Assembly (NCBI GenBank): GCA_050633585.1
Contig: JBOEGT010000036.1
Span: 1 to 64,000 of the forward strand
Direction: 5' to 3'
Length of the DNA stretch: 64,000 nt
Source of the DNA: CALKZN01 sp050633585
Lineage (GTDB): Bacteria; Pseudomonadota; Gammaproteobacteria; Arenicellales; Arenicellaceae
The notes beneath the pieces were generated by a model. That model made no database searches. It was not told where the DNA came from and saw only the letters and a program-made list of their open reading frames with translations. Position 1 is the stretch's first letter; every line of letters starts with the position of its first letter. The position numbers and the translations under genes were made by a program. Below are positions 34,672-44,079 of this stretch, one piece after another.

Positions 34672-35537
34672 ACGTTGATCAAATTTGCTGGATCGATGTC
34701 GGCATAACCGATGTTGCAATATTGTCGCATGAGTTGTTGGGCAAGAGATGCGATGGGTGTGTTGCTGTTATGTGACTCAGCCATACCAGATGCTAAATCT
34801 AAGTCTTTTGCTAGTGTTTTAGTGTGCCACTTAATATCGTCAAAATCGGCATCAACCATGCGTTGTCCTGTTAGCTGGAAAGGAATGGAATCTGCAAAAC
34901 CTCCTGCTAGAGCGCTGGGTATTTTTTCACTATGAATACCTGATTTTTTAGCCAGCGCTAAGACTTCCGCCATAACCAATATATTGCAGCTCACAATCAT
35001 TTGGTTGCATACTTTGGTCGCTTGACCACTGCCGACAGGCCCCATATGAGTGACTCGTTGAGATAGGTGTGCAAGGATTGGTCGAATGGCATCGACATCT
35101 TCGGTGTTGCCTCCAGACATGACGACTAGCTTGCCTGATTCGGCGCCCGCCACCCCGCCAGAAACCGGTGAATCTATCCATCGCATGCCTGATGCTTGAT
35201 GAAGTTTTTTAGCGAATATTTTGGTTTGCGCGGGATCAATGCTAGAAAAGTCGATGAGTACTTTGTTGGCATGACTGTTTTGCAAAAACTCATTTGACAA
35301 AACAACTTTTTCGACTGCATCGGTATCAGTCAAACAGCACATGATAATGTCATTGTTGGCAACTAACTCACCGATTGAATTTGCAACGGTAGCTCCTTGT
35401 GCTTTTAGTTCATCGCACTTTTCGATCGTACGATTCCAGACAGTCAGTTGCATTCCTGCCTTTAATAAGCGTTGGCTCATTGGGTGACCCATTAAGCCAA
35501 TGCCGATAAAACCAATTTTGGGTTGATGAGACGCCAT
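34656..35537 (-). CDS. glxR: 2-hydroxy-3-oxopropionate (tartronate semialdehyde) reductase
   Basis: 293 residues. Rossmann motif GFIGIGLMGHPMSQRLLKAG at the N-terminus, substrate motif DSPVSGGVAGAESGKLVVMSGG, catalytic Lys in GSGQATKVCNQMIV and the DDIKWHTKTLAKDLDLA helix are those of GarR/GlxR-type beta-hydroxyacid dehydrogenases. The family reduces tartronate semialdehyde to D-glycerate. With Hyi and glycerate kinase it forms a C3 salvage route. The gene is convergent with hyi and lies 14 bases downstream of ytoQ on the same strand. Confidence 0.9.
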   Translation of the reverse strand: MASHQPKIGFIGIGLMGHPMSQRLLKAGMQLTVWNRTIEKCDELKAQGATVANSIGELVANNDIIMCCLTDTDAVEKVVLSNEFLQNSHANKVLIDFSSIDPAQTKIFAKKLHQASGMRWIDSPVSGGVAGAESGKLVVMSGGNTEDVDAIRPILAHLSQRVTHMGPVGSGQATKVCNQMIVSCNILVMAEVLALAKKSGIHSEKIPSALAGGFADSIPFQLTGQRMVDADFDDIKWHTKTLAKDLDLASGMAESHNSNTPIASLAQQLMRQYCNIGYADIDPANLINVYLEE

Positions 35538-35551
35538 GTTTTCGAAAAATG

Positions 35552-35995
35552 TTATTTGCTTTGAACGGTGTAACGTAAGAGTTCAACGACTTGTTCGGGA
35601 GTTTTGGCCCATGCCATCGCGGCGCTATCGACTTCTTTTAGCGGGTGGATAATCGCTTCATCATGCAGAGTGATGTACGGCGTGTTTAGGGCGGCGCAAT
35701 AACCGGCGTCAAAAGCGGCGTTCCATTGTTTGTATTTATCACCAAAGCGAATGATGGCGATATCGCATTGCTCGAGTAAGTTGCGAATACGAATTGCATT
35801 AACGCTAGCTGATTGATGATCGCGCCAAAAACTCTCTTCAGGTTTGCCTAATACATCACCCGCCGCATCACTGCTTTCATGGTCAGTGTTGGCAGATGTG
35901 AATTCGATATTTAAACCAAGCTTTTCACAGCCATCAATAATTTGCTCACGCCAGTCGGTGTGAATTTCACCGGATAAATAAACTTGCCATTCCAT
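35552..35995 (-). CDS. YtoQ-family protein
   Basis: 147 residues starting at MEWQVYLSGEIHTDWREQI (ATG at 35995); a TTG farther upstream would add a non-conserved tail. The family pattern FTSANTDHESSDAAGDVLG and IAIIRFGDKYKQWNAAFDAGYCAALNTPYITLHDE is clear. YtoQ resembles nucleoside 2-deoxyribosyltransferase-like folds; the biochemical role is not established. It forms a two-gene unit with glxR. Confidence 0.85.
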   Translation of the reverse strand: MEWQVYLSGEIHTDWREQIIDGCEKLGLNIEFTSANTDHESSDAAGDVLGKPEESFWRDHQSASVNAIRIRNLLEQCDIAIIRFGDKYKQWNAAFDAGYCAALNTPYITLHDEAIIHPLKEVDSAAMAWAKTPEQVVELLRYTVQSK

Positions 35996-36158
35996 AATGT
36001 TTGAATAAATAAGTAATAAAAATAAGGGCTTCAAATTAACACAATAACACGCAAGATAAACTAGAATTTACATGATATGCATGCCTATTATGGATTGTTA
36101 GGCGTTATACTCAATCTTAAATTACACTGTACATCTCTCATTAAACGGTATTCATTGC

Positions 36159-36917
36159 ATGTTATCTAAGCAACAACAGAATCAATTTATCCGTGATGGT
36201 TATCTCGTTTTACCCAACTTACTTGATGAGCAGGAGTTAGCGAGTTTACGTGCGAAGACTCATGAGCATTTGCAGGAAAATATTCAACCGTTTGAGCGTG
36301 AAACGGATGTCCATTATCCGGGCGCGCCGGAATCTGAAGATGCGCCTGGTGGTGGCACTATTCGACGCCTATTACAGGCCTATTCTCGCCATCAGTTATA
36401 TCGATCTCGTGCCGAAAATTCGACAGTTGTTGATATCATCAAGTCGTTATTACAGGCTGAAAGTCTGTATTTAACACCGAATCATCATAACTGTGTGATG
36501 ACTAAGCAACCTGAATTTAGTTCACAAACTAACTGGCATCGAGACACTCGTTACTGGCATTTTAGCAACAAATATTTAATAAATGCGTGGTATGCACTGG
36601 GTGATGAAAGAGTTGAAAATGGAGGCATGTTATTGCTGCCGGGCTCGCACCGTTGGGATGTGAACGCTGGCGCGCTTGATGAAGACCAGTTCTTGTTAGA
36701 GGACCATCCAAGCAATCAAGCGCGACTGTCCCTTTCGGAACAAGTGGATCTACAGGCAGGAGATTGCCTGTTGTTTAGTGCGCATTGTTTTCATGCTGCG
36801 GGAGCGAATAACACTGATCAAGCGAAGTTTTCGTTAGTGTATACCTACCATTCGGAGAAAACCCTTAGCTTGCCAAGTACTAAATCAAGTATTTTACCTT
36901 CCATTAAAATCGGCTAA
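36159..36917 (+). CDS. Phytanoyl-CoA dioxygenase family protein
   Basis: 252 residues, a cupin-type Fe(II)/2-oxoglutarate oxygenase. Visible iron ligands: His-x-Asp in TNWHRDTRYW (about residues 126-135) and the distal His in FSAHCFHAAGANN; the Lys/Arg for 2-oxoglutarate follows (AKFSLVYTYH). The start MLSKQQQNQFIRDGYLVLPNLL is the typical PhyH entry. Such enzymes hydroxylate small metabolites; the substrate is unknown. It begins a three-gene run (PhyH, EamA, glycerate kinase) with gaps of 18 and 4 bases. Confidence 0.88.
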   Translation: MLSKQQQNQFIRDGYLVLPNLLDEQELASLRAKTHEHLQENIQPFERETDVHYPGAPESEDAPGGGTIRRLLQAYSRHQLYRSRAENSTVVDIIKSLLQAESLYLTPNHHNCVMTKQPEFSSQTNWHRDTRYWHFSNKYLINAWYALGDERVENGGMLLLPGSHRWDVNAGALDEDQFLLEDHPSNQARLSLSEQVDLQAGDCLLFSAHCFHAAGANNTDQAKFSLVYTYHSEKTLSLPSTKSSILPSIKIG

Positions 36918-36935
36918 CACGGTTCTCAACTTCAT

Positions 36936-37820
36936 ATGCTGCTCAGACTATTACCTTTCGCCTTTGTTTTGTTCTGGAGCACAGGCTTCATTGCTGCCAA
37001 GTATGGTTTGCCTTATGCGGGACCTTATACTTTTCTAGCGGCAAGATTCATTTTAGTTTTAATCATGTTGGCCGTGATTGTTGTCTTATTTAAGTCTCGT
37101 TTACCCAACAACAAAGCAAGCTATTTTCATTTATTTGTTGTTGGTATGACCGTTCAAGTGATGTACCTAGGAGGCGTTTTTAGCGCAATTAAATTAGGTT
37201 TGCCCGCAGGCATTACCGCGGTTATTGTTGGTATGCAACCTATTTTAACAGCGTTTATTATTCACCGTTTTAGCTCTCTGTCCGTTATTATCACAACGAT
37301 TGTCGGCTTTCTGGGTTTATTATTAGTGGTCATAGATTTTGGTGCATGGCAGTCCGGTTTAACCAGGCAACTAGAAACCAATGTTGATTGGTTAATGTAT
37401 GTTCCGTCGTTGATTGCCTTATTTGGCATAACATTTGGAACGTTATATCAGAAAAAATTCTGTGCTGACGTGCCAGTCATTGTGAATGCATTCATTCAAT
37501 TTATTCCAACTTGCGTTGTTTTTATTATTTTAGCTTTCTTGTTTGAGGCAGAGCCGAGTATTCAGATTGATTGGCATCCAAATTTTATGTTGGCACTGCT
37601 GTGGTCAGTCATCGTCTTATCTATTGTCTCAATCTTGCTGATGAATCTGCTTTATCAACATAATTCCGCGAGTAGCGCGGCAAGTTATTTTTACCTGACT
37701 CCGCCTGTGGCATTGGTGATGAGTTATTTTCTGTTTGATGAAACGATTAGTGTACTTAACTTTATCGGTATTGCGTTGGTTGTTGTCAGTGTTTACATGT
37801 CTAATAAGTTGAAGTTGTAA
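36936..37820 (+). CDS. EamA/DMT-family transporter
   Basis: 294 residues, ten membrane segments in two EamA repeats. N-terminus LLRLLPFAFVLFWSTGFIAAKYGLPYAGPYTFLAARF is typical; GLPAGITAVIVGMQPILTAF closes repeat 1. It is co-directional and nearly contiguous with PhyH and glycerate kinase, so the cargo may be a metabolite of this small operon. Substrate unknown. Confidence 0.87.
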   Translation: MLLRLLPFAFVLFWSTGFIAAKYGLPYAGPYTFLAARFILVLIMLAVIVVLFKSRLPNNKASYFHLFVVGMTVQVMYLGGVFSAIKLGLPAGITAVIVGMQPILTAFIIHRFSSLSVIITTIVGFLGLLLVVIDFGAWQSGLTRQLETNVDWLMYVPSLIALFGITFGTLYQKKFCADVPVIVNAFIQFIPTCVVFIILAFLFEAEPSIQIDWHPNFMLALLWSVIVLSIVSILLMNLLYQHNSASSAASYFYLTPPVALVMSYFLFDETISVLNFIGIALVVVSVYMSNKLKL

Positions 37821-37824
37821 GACA

Positions 37825-38784
37825 ATGAACGTGCAAAGACGACACAAGCTGCCTAGGCAGTTAATGGATACTCTAAAAAAGCATATTCATAAAGAAAAAT
37901 TACCCGATAATTTTTTAAACACTGTCGAAACTTTCTATTGGCCTATTGTTTGCGAGATCGTGGATCGGCTCAAACATATCGATCATGATGAAACAGTGCC
38001 TCCTTTCTTTTTGGGAGTTCAAGGCGCTCAAGGCAGCGGCAAGTCAACGCTAGCCAGCTTTATCAAATTGATGTTAGAGCAAGGGTTTGCAAAAAACTGT
38101 TTGGTGTTGTCGATCGATGATTTTTATCGGACGAAGGCTGAGCGCAAAGCGTTGGGTAGTCAAGTCCATCCATTACTCACTACCCGTGGTGTGCCAGGCA
38201 CGCATGATATTGATTTGTTCAATGATACTTGGGACAGCATCAAACAAATCGGAGAAGGACAAACACTAGATATTGTGACGTTTGATAAGTCTTTGGATGA
38301 TAGAGCGGCTAAAAAGGATTGGCAGCGTGTGTCAATGCCACAGGATGTAGTTATTCTTGAAGGTTGGTGTGTGGGTGTTTCAGCGCAGAAAAAAACGGAT
38401 TTGATACAGCCGATTAATGCGCTTGAAACACATGAAGATGCTGATGGGCGTTGGCGGCAATATGTGAATGATCAAATTCAGCACCATTACAAACCCGTCT
38501 ATGATCAGTTCAATGGCTTAGTGGTATTGCAGTCACCTTCCTTTGAATGTGTTTTACAGTGGCGAACTAAGCAAGAGCGTAAGTTGATTGAAAAGTTGCA
38601 GGCGAATGATCAACCATTACATGACACCATGAGCCCCACGCAGATCAAACGATTTATCTCTTATTATCAGCGATTAACTGAGCATGCGATGGAAACGTTG
38701 CCTGAGAAAGCTGATTGGCTGCTGGTGCTACATGCAAATCATGCTGTTACCAACTTAGTGCAGCGTGCCAATGAAAATGAATAG
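37825..38784 (+). CDS. D-glycerate 3-kinase, plant GLYK type
   Basis: 319 residues. P-loop GVQGAQGSGKSTLASF (about 56-71), Walker-B-like LVLSIDDFYRT, the family block PLLTTRGVPGTHDIDLF, FDKSLDDRA, VVILEGWCVGV and the WRTKQERKL helix. This family (GLYK of plants, Tda10-like in yeast) phosphorylates D-glycerate to 3-phosphoglycerate and differs from bacterial GlxK/GarK. The expected upstream enzymes Hyi and GlxR are 2-4 kb away. No glyoxylate carboligase is in the window. Confidence 0.88.
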   Translation: MNVQRRHKLPRQLMDTLKKHIHKEKLPDNFLNTVETFYWPIVCEIVDRLKHIDHDETVPPFFLGVQGAQGSGKSTLASFIKLMLEQGFAKNCLVLSIDDFYRTKAERKALGSQVHPLLTTRGVPGTHDIDLFNDTWDSIKQIGEGQTLDIVTFDKSLDDRAAKKDWQRVSMPQDVVILEGWCVGVSAQKKTDLIQPINALETHEDADGRWRQYVNDQIQHHYKPVYDQFNGLVVLQSPSFECVLQWRTKQERKLIEKLQANDQPLHDTMSPTQIKRFISYYQRLTEHAMETLPEKADWLLVLHANHAVTNLVQRANENE

Positions 38785-38961
38785 GTAATGGGTAAAGTGT
38801 GCTTCATCAATCATTCTTTTCCTATCGATGTTCACAGTAGTCTGTAGCGAAAGGGGGTGCTACAGTATTAGCGTTACTCGTTAAACCTGTCAGAAGTGAT
38901 GATTTAGCGTTGATTACGATCACCGCAAAACATGCTGTGAGTGTCAGTCAATTTATTACCG

Positions 38962-39825
38962 TCAAGCCTTGTGCTCTTTTCCGGCTAAAAACCACGATGA
39001 AAACCCTGAAACCACAATCACCGCTAAACCGATTTGGCTCCAACTATCAGGCCAATCACTGAAGATAGTGATGCCATACAATGTGGCAAATAAAAGTTGT
39101 GTATAGATAAACGGAGATACAATGTTTGCGGGTAAGCGGCGGTTACCTTCCACCATCAATAAATTTCCAGCCGCAGATCCGAAAGCACTCAGTAATACCA
39201 ATAGTGAGATATTAGTATTCATCGTTTCTGGGAGATGTGAAAGACCAAAAGGAGCTAACGCGATCGATCCGAAGAATAGCTGGGATATCAGCATAAAGCG
39301 TGGACGATAATATTTGACTAACCACTTATTACACACTAAATATCCTGTGTAGAAACAGCTTGCACACAGCGCAAATAGAATACCTATCGACATACTAACA
39401 CTGGGTTTTACGACGGCCAATACACCACAAAAGCCAATGAGGAGCAGTAGCGTTCGAGGCAGTGTAATGTGCTCTTTGAGTAATGCGGCAGATAAAAAAT
39501 AAGAAATAACCGGTGCAATGAAAAGTGCGGCAAAAACATTGGCAATCGGTTCGGTGCTGAGCGCCGTTAAAATTGACCAAATTGACCCAGTAATGCATCC
39601 ACCACGCAACATAATGCGCCAATTAAATAACGCATGGATCTCTGATAGTTTTAAGCCACTTAACGGTAATAGTAAAACAAAGCCTAAGCAAAACCGACTC
39701 CATGCGACGAACGAGGAGTTGATCCCTTGTTGTGTTAATAACTTCCCCCCGACATCGCCCAATGGAATTAAACCCATAGCCAGTAACAAAATACCGATGG
39801 AAGATAACGTCGTTTGATTATTCAT
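38962..39825 (-). CDS. EamA/DMT-family transporter
   Basis: 287 residues, ten hydrophobic segments in two EamA repeats (first about 8-135, second about 150-280). It is on the minus strand, divergent from dctP4; the 117-base gap between them holds an LldR-type operator. Third EamA gene of the window. The cargo is unknown. Confidence 0.85.
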   Translation of the reverse strand: MNNQTTLSSIGILLLAMGLIPLGDVGGKLLTQQGINSSFVAWSRFCLGFVLLLPLSGLKLSEIHALFNWRIMLRGGCITGSIWSILTALSTEPIANVFAALFIAPVISYFLSAALLKEHITLPRTLLLLIGFCGVLAVVKPSVSMSIGILFALCASCFYTGYLVCNKWLVKYYRPRFMLISQLFFGSIALAPFGLSHLPETMNTNISLLVLLSAFGSAAGNLLMVEGNRRLPANIVSPFIYTQLLFATLYGITIFSDWPDSWSQIGLAVIVVSGFSSWFLAGKEHKA

Positions 39826-39878
39826 AAGTTCTTATAACAGCGAGCCTTAAATAGAGGAAGCATATTTTCTGATAAATT

Positions 39879-39893
39879 ATTGGTATTACCAAT
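39879..39893. promoter_or_regulatory. LldR/PdhR-type operator upstream of dctP4-lutABC
   Basis: ATTGGTATTACCAAT, identical in all 15 bases to the core of operator 1 before dctP3, 50 bases before the dctP4 ATG. It links the lactate genes here to the FCD regulator 19 kb away. Confidence 0.8.
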
Positions 39894-39942
39894 TTACAAT
39901 ATTTATGATAGAATCACTATCCCTTTATGGGAGGAGTAAAAT

Positions 39943-41013
39943 ATGCGAAAAATAATCACCATTATTTGTATGGCGTTCACCCTGTTCAGTTCTTCATGGG
40001 CACAGTCACAATCAACCTATCAGTGGAAAATTGCTGAAACATGGCCCAAAGACTTCCCGTTGTTTGGAGATGCAGTGAAAAAGTTTATCGATAATGTCAC
40101 ACTATTATCGAATGGTCGTTTAAACATAAAGTCCGAAGCACGAGATGTTCATAAAAAACCCTTAGGCGTATTTGATATGGTCAAAGAGGGAGACTATGAA
40201 ATGGGTCATTCCGCTTCTTTTTATTGGAAAGACAAAGATATCAATACTGCCTTTTTTACGTCTTTGCCGATGGGATTAACAGCGGTTGAGCAATATGGAT
40301 GGTTTTATTATGGTGGCGGTCAATCACTGATGGAAAAAGCCTATGCGAAATATGGTTTATTATCGTTTCCTGGCGGTAATACGGGCATGCAAATGGGCGG
40401 ATGGTTCAATAAACCGATTAATACCATTGAAGATTTGCAAGGTCTAAAAATGCGCATTCCAGGTCTTGGGGGGCAAGTCTTGCAAGAATTAGGTGTTGAA
40501 ACCGTCAATATCCCAGCGGGTGATTTATTAGACGCATTGAAAACGGGCAAAGTAGATGCATTAGAATGGGTTGGTCCTTCTATGGATGTGGGTATGGGTT
40601 TCCATACGGCAGCAAAATATTATTACACTGGTTGGCATGAACCGGCCACTGAATTGCAATTCATCATTAATCAAAAAGCATTCGATACATTGCCTAAAGA
40701 TTTGCAGCAAGTTGTTTTAAAATCGATGCGTTTGGCCGCATATGATACGTACATTCAGGCGTACCACTCGAATTCAGAAAACTTGGATCTGATTTTGAGA
40801 GAACATCCAGATATTATTATTCGTGCATTTCCGCCTCGCGTATTTAAAAAAATACTTGCTAAAACAATCGAAGTATTGGATGCCTTAGAGAAATCTTCTA
40901 ATGACCCATTAACTCGTGATATTGTGGGTTCTATTAAAAATTACAAAAATAAAGTCCGTCAATGGACACGTTTTTCTGATACCGCGTATATTAACTCCAC
41001 GCCAGGGTTTTAA
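39943..41013 (+). CDS. TRAP transporter substrate-binding protein DctP4 (orphan)
   Basis: 356 residues with signal peptide (SSWAQS). TakP-type motifs: IAETWPKDFPLFGDA, FPGGNTGMQMGGWF, GLKMRIPGLGG, ALEWVGPSMD. Very close to DctP1. There are no dctQM partners nearby; lutABC follows after 48 bases. The shared operator and operon suggest that it captures lactate or pyruvate and uses a membrane pair encoded elsewhere (inference). Confidence 0.9.
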   Translation: MRKIITIICMAFTLFSSSWAQSQSTYQWKIAETWPKDFPLFGDAVKKFIDNVTLLSNGRLNIKSEARDVHKKPLGVFDMVKEGDYEMGHSASFYWKDKDINTAFFTSLPMGLTAVEQYGWFYYGGGQSLMEKAYAKYGLLSFPGGNTGMQMGGWFNKPINTIEDLQGLKMRIPGLGGQVLQELGVETVNIPAGDLLDALKTGKVDALEWVGPSMDVGMGFHTAAKYYYTGWHEPATELQFIINQKAFDTLPKDLQQVVLKSMRLAAYDTYIQAYHSNSENLDLILREHPDIIIRAFPPRVFKKILAKTIEVLDALEKSSNDPLTRDIVGSIKNYKNKVRQWTRFSDTAYINSTPGF

Positions 41014-41061
41014 CCGATATGCAGTTTACATGAGTCAGCCATAGATATTGTTAGAAGCACT

Positions 41062-41844
41062 ATGTCAAAAGATAAGCAACATAAACGTGAAGTTGGCCTT
41101 TTTGTCACATGCCTCGCTGATGTGATGAGGCCATCCATTGGTTTTGCCGCTATACAGTTGTTAGAGCAAGCAGGCTGTAACGTGATGGTGCCAACAACAC
41201 AAACCTGCTGCGGGCAACCAGCGTTTAATAGCGGGGATGATTTTGGAACGTCAAAAATTGCCAAACAATTGATTACACAATTTGAAGCGTTTGATCATGT
41301 GGTCGTGCCATCGGGTTCTTGTGCTTCAATGATAAAAACGCATTTTCCTGAGCTTTTTCAGGATGACCCATTTTGGCTTGATCGCAGCCAGAGGCTATCA
41401 GCTAAAACATATGAACTATTGTCTTTCTTAGTAGATATATGTGGTTTTTCGCCTGAATCTATCACGTTAAAAAACAGCTATACCTATCATCACAGTTGCT
41501 CAGGCCTTCGTGACATGAAAGTCACCACTCAGCCCAAAAAACTACTGAACACTGTGGAAGGCCTCGAACATATTGAGCTCAAAGGTAGCACTGAATGTTG
41601 TGGTTTTGGGGGGACGTTTTGTGTCAAGTATTCTGATATCTCTAATCAAATTGTTGAAGAGAAAGTGGATAACATTCGTGAGACTGGAGCCAATATTTTA
41701 CTCGGAGGCGATTGGGGGTGCCTAATGAATATGTCTGGAAAACTCAATCGAGATAAGTCACCAGACGAACCCAAGATCACGGCTATGCATACGGCGGAAG
41801 TCTTGGCAGGAATGGCCGATCAAATTCTCACTGAATCGAAATGA
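41062..41844 (+). CDS. lutA: Lactate utilization protein A (Fe-S, CCG domains)
   Basis: 260 residues with two CCG domains: CLADVMRPS ... TCCGQPAFNSG ... PSGSCASM and HHSCSGLRD ... ECCGFGGTFCVKY ... GGDWGCLMN. This is the LutA/LldE (YkgE) pattern. LutABC is the iron-sulfur L-lactate dehydrogenase replacing LldD in many bacteria. It overlaps lutB by 4 bases (ATGA). Confidence 0.94.
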   Translation: MSKDKQHKREVGLFVTCLADVMRPSIGFAAIQLLEQAGCNVMVPTTQTCCGQPAFNSGDDFGTSKIAKQLITQFEAFDHVVVPSGSCASMIKTHFPELFQDDPFWLDRSQRLSAKTYELLSFLVDICGFSPESITLKNSYTYHHSCSGLRDMKVTTQPKKLLNTVEGLEHIELKGSTECCGFGGTFCVKYSDISNQIVEEKVDNIRETGANILLGGDWGCLMNMSGKLNRDKSPDEPKITAMHTAEVLAGMADQILTESK

Positions 41845-43268
41845 TCAACACTCAACCTGAACGATTTAAGCAAAATGTGAGTAAAGCATTGGAAGATCCA
41901 ATGCTCAAAGTGGCAATTCGCCGAACAACAGATAATGCTGAGACAAAGCGTGCTTTGGCAGTGAATGCGTTCCCAGATTTTGCTGCCTTACGCGATCAAG
42001 GTGCAAGAATTAAAGATCATAGCATTCAACATTTAGCGCATTATTTAACCGAGTTTGAAAAAAACGCGCAAGCCAATGGCGCAATGGTTCATTGGGCGCG
42101 TGATGCTCAGGAAGCATCGCAAATTGTGTTAGATATTTGTCAGCAAAAAAAAGCCAAATCAGTAACACGTAGCAAGTCCATGTTAGGTGAAGAAATTGGA
42201 TTGCCTGACGTATTAGACAATTCTGGGATTCAGCGCATTGAAACGGATCTTGCCGAGCATATTATCCAATTGGCATGTGAAACTCCCTCGCATATTATTT
42301 GGCCGGCATTGCATAAAACACGCGAAGACGTTATTGAACTATTCAAAAAACACCATGAGAAAAAAGCACAATCAGATGAGATTGAAGATTTAGTTAAAAG
42401 TGCTCGAGTGGAGCTGCGTCAGAAATTCCTGAATGCAGATGTCGGGATTACGGGAACCAACTTTTTGCTAGCAGATTCTGGTGCAACATGCACGGTCACT
42501 AATGAAGGGAATGCAGAGCTCACGGCTACACCGCCTAAAACACAAATTGTTACCGCTGGTATTGAGAAAATTGTTCCTGGCATGGCGCATGCAGTGCCTT
42601 TATTGCGGCTATTAGTTCGATCAGCTACGGGTGCTGACATTACGCAATATACGACCTTTCACAACGGACCAAAACGTCAAAATGATGCCGATGGGCCAGA
42701 CGAATATCACATTGTTCTCGTTGATAATGGTCGTACCAAGATGTTGTTAGAAGAGGATATGGCGGAGATGCTGCGTTGTATACGCTGTGGTGCCTGCATG
42801 AACCATTGTGTTGTTTATAAACACATTGGCGGGCATGCTTATGGAGGCACATATCCAGGCCCGATGGGCTCAGTGCTCACACCCGTATTAGATGGGTTAG
42901 ATAGATCAAAAAATCTTGCGCATTCTTGTACTTTAAATGGCAAATGCCAAGAAGTTTGTCCAGTGAATATTCCGCTACCGACTATGCTGAGAACATGGCG
43001 GGCAAAGTCTTGGCAACGAGGCCATGAGGCTATTGCAAGCCGTTTCGGCATTAATAGTTTTATTCGATTGGCCACCTTGCCGAGCGTTTATCATTTTTCA
43101 ACAGCGATCGCTGTGAAGTGTATGCGCATGCTCAGTAAAGATGGATGGATTCGTCGTATGCCCTTAGCCGATGCTTGGACAAAGAATCGCGACATGCCTG
43201 CTCCTGCACCTACTACATTTATGCAGCAATACAAAAAAAGAAGGGTAAATGAGGTGAAAAAATCATGA
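41841..43268 (+). CDS. lutB: Lactate utilization protein B (ferredoxin-like Fe-S)
   Basis: 475 residues. LUD domain in the first 300 (KSMLGEEIGL, GITGTNFLLADSGATCTVTNEGNAEL), then a 4Fe-4S pair, CIRCGACMNHCVVYKHIGGHAYGGTYPGPMG and CTLNGKCQEVCPVNIPLP. Matches LutB/LldF. Its final codons overlap lutC by 4 bases. Confidence 0.95.
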   Translation: MINTQPERFKQNVSKALEDPMLKVAIRRTTDNAETKRALAVNAFPDFAALRDQGARIKDHSIQHLAHYLTEFEKNAQANGAMVHWARDAQEASQIVLDICQQKKAKSVTRSKSMLGEEIGLPDVLDNSGIQRIETDLAEHIIQLACETPSHIIWPALHKTREDVIELFKKHHEKKAQSDEIEDLVKSARVELRQKFLNADVGITGTNFLLADSGATCTVTNEGNAELTATPPKTQIVTAGIEKIVPGMAHAVPLLRLLVRSATGADITQYTTFHNGPKRQNDADGPDEYHIVLVDNGRTKMLLEEDMAEMLRCIRCGACMNHCVVYKHIGGHAYGGTYPGPMGSVLTPVLDGLDRSKNLAHSCTLNGKCQEVCPVNIPLPTMLRTWRAKSWQRGHEAIASRFGINSFIRLATLPSVYHFSTAIAVKCMRMLSKDGWIRRMPLADAWTKNRDMPAPAPTTFMQQYKKRRVNEVKKS

Positions 43269-43924
43269 AGCAATCAGCGCGAGATGCGATCTTAAACCGC
43301 CTATATAATGCTGCAGCAAATAACGGCCAAGAATGTTCTGCTGATAGCATTAATATGCAAGCTCAAGAAATGTTAAGAAATTCACCACATGCGCCACTCG
43401 CTTCGTCAGACCCCATCGAAGCCTTTATAGCCAGAATTGCAAACGGCCATGTGATTGGGACAAGCTGCTCAACGTTAAGCTCGGTTCAAGAATTGCCAGC
43501 CGCTGTGAAGTCATATCTGCAAGAACATAAACTTGGAGAAGATATTGGCATTCAAGAGTTACCCCTGTTTACTGCGCTGGATTGGCAAGGCTTGAATAAC
43601 ACCGGGCCTCAGTTGGATGGGTTGGAAGATGGGTTAACATCGCTGAGTTATGCAGATTTTGGGATTGCTGAAACCGGTTCGGTGGTTTTCCACTCGGGAG
43701 AGAATCGACCGGTGTTATTGAATTTTTTATCATTGCATCAAATGATTGTGATTCACGCCGATAATATTTTGTCTTTGCTAGATGATTATGCCAAAAACGT
43801 GGATACGGTGGCGCCTCCAAGAAACACGATTTGGATTACAGGAGCGAGTGGAACAACCGATATTGAAGGTGTCTTGGTTCAAGGCGCTCATGGCCCTTGT
43901 TTTGTCCATATTTTTATTATTTAA
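43265..43924 (+). CDS. lutC: Lactate utilization protein C (LUD domain)
   Basis: 219 residues, one LUD domain with SYADFGIAETGSVVFHSGENRPVLLNFLSLHQMIVIHADNIL and the closing NTIWITGASGTTDIEGVLVQGAHGP, typical of LutC/LldG. It is the third part of the lactate oxidase complex. A hairpin follows before oadG. Confidence 0.93.
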   Translation: MKQSARDAILNRLYNAAANNGQECSADSINMQAQEMLRNSPHAPLASSDPIEAFIARIANGHVIGTSCSTLSSVQELPAAVKSYLQEHKLGEDIGIQELPLFTALDWQGLNNTGPQLDGLEDGLTSLSYADFGIAETGSVVFHSGENRPVLLNFLSLHQMIVIHADNILSLLDDYAKNVDTVAPPRNTIWITGASGTTDIEGVLVQGAHGPCFVHIFII

Positions 43925-43930
43925 GCAGAA

Positions 43931-43950
43931 TTACGCAGTTTTACGTATAA
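43931..43950 (+). promoter_or_regulatory. TACG-type motif pair upstream of oadG
   Basis: TTACGCAG and TTACGTATAA in close succession recall the TACGTA/CGTATAA pieces before dctP1 and dctP2. It is a candidate site for the same LuxR-type regulator. Weak on its own. Confidence 0.3.
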
Positions 43951-43970
43951 AAAAAGTATTAACCCCTATC

Positions 43971-43996
43971 AAAATGAGTCAAAAATGACTCATTTT
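43971..43996 (+). terminator. Hairpin after lutC
   Basis: A perfect 10-bp stem (AAAATGAGTC / GACTCATTTT) with a 6-base loop. The run of Ts is inside the stem only, so termination strength is uncertain; it separates lut from oad genes. Confidence 0.6.
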
Positions 43997-44079
43997 CCCT
44001 TAACATATTTTCGTTGACCTTTATAATAAGCATTTCCTAATATACGAATTTTTCACACCTACCATAGGCCGAGAACCAC

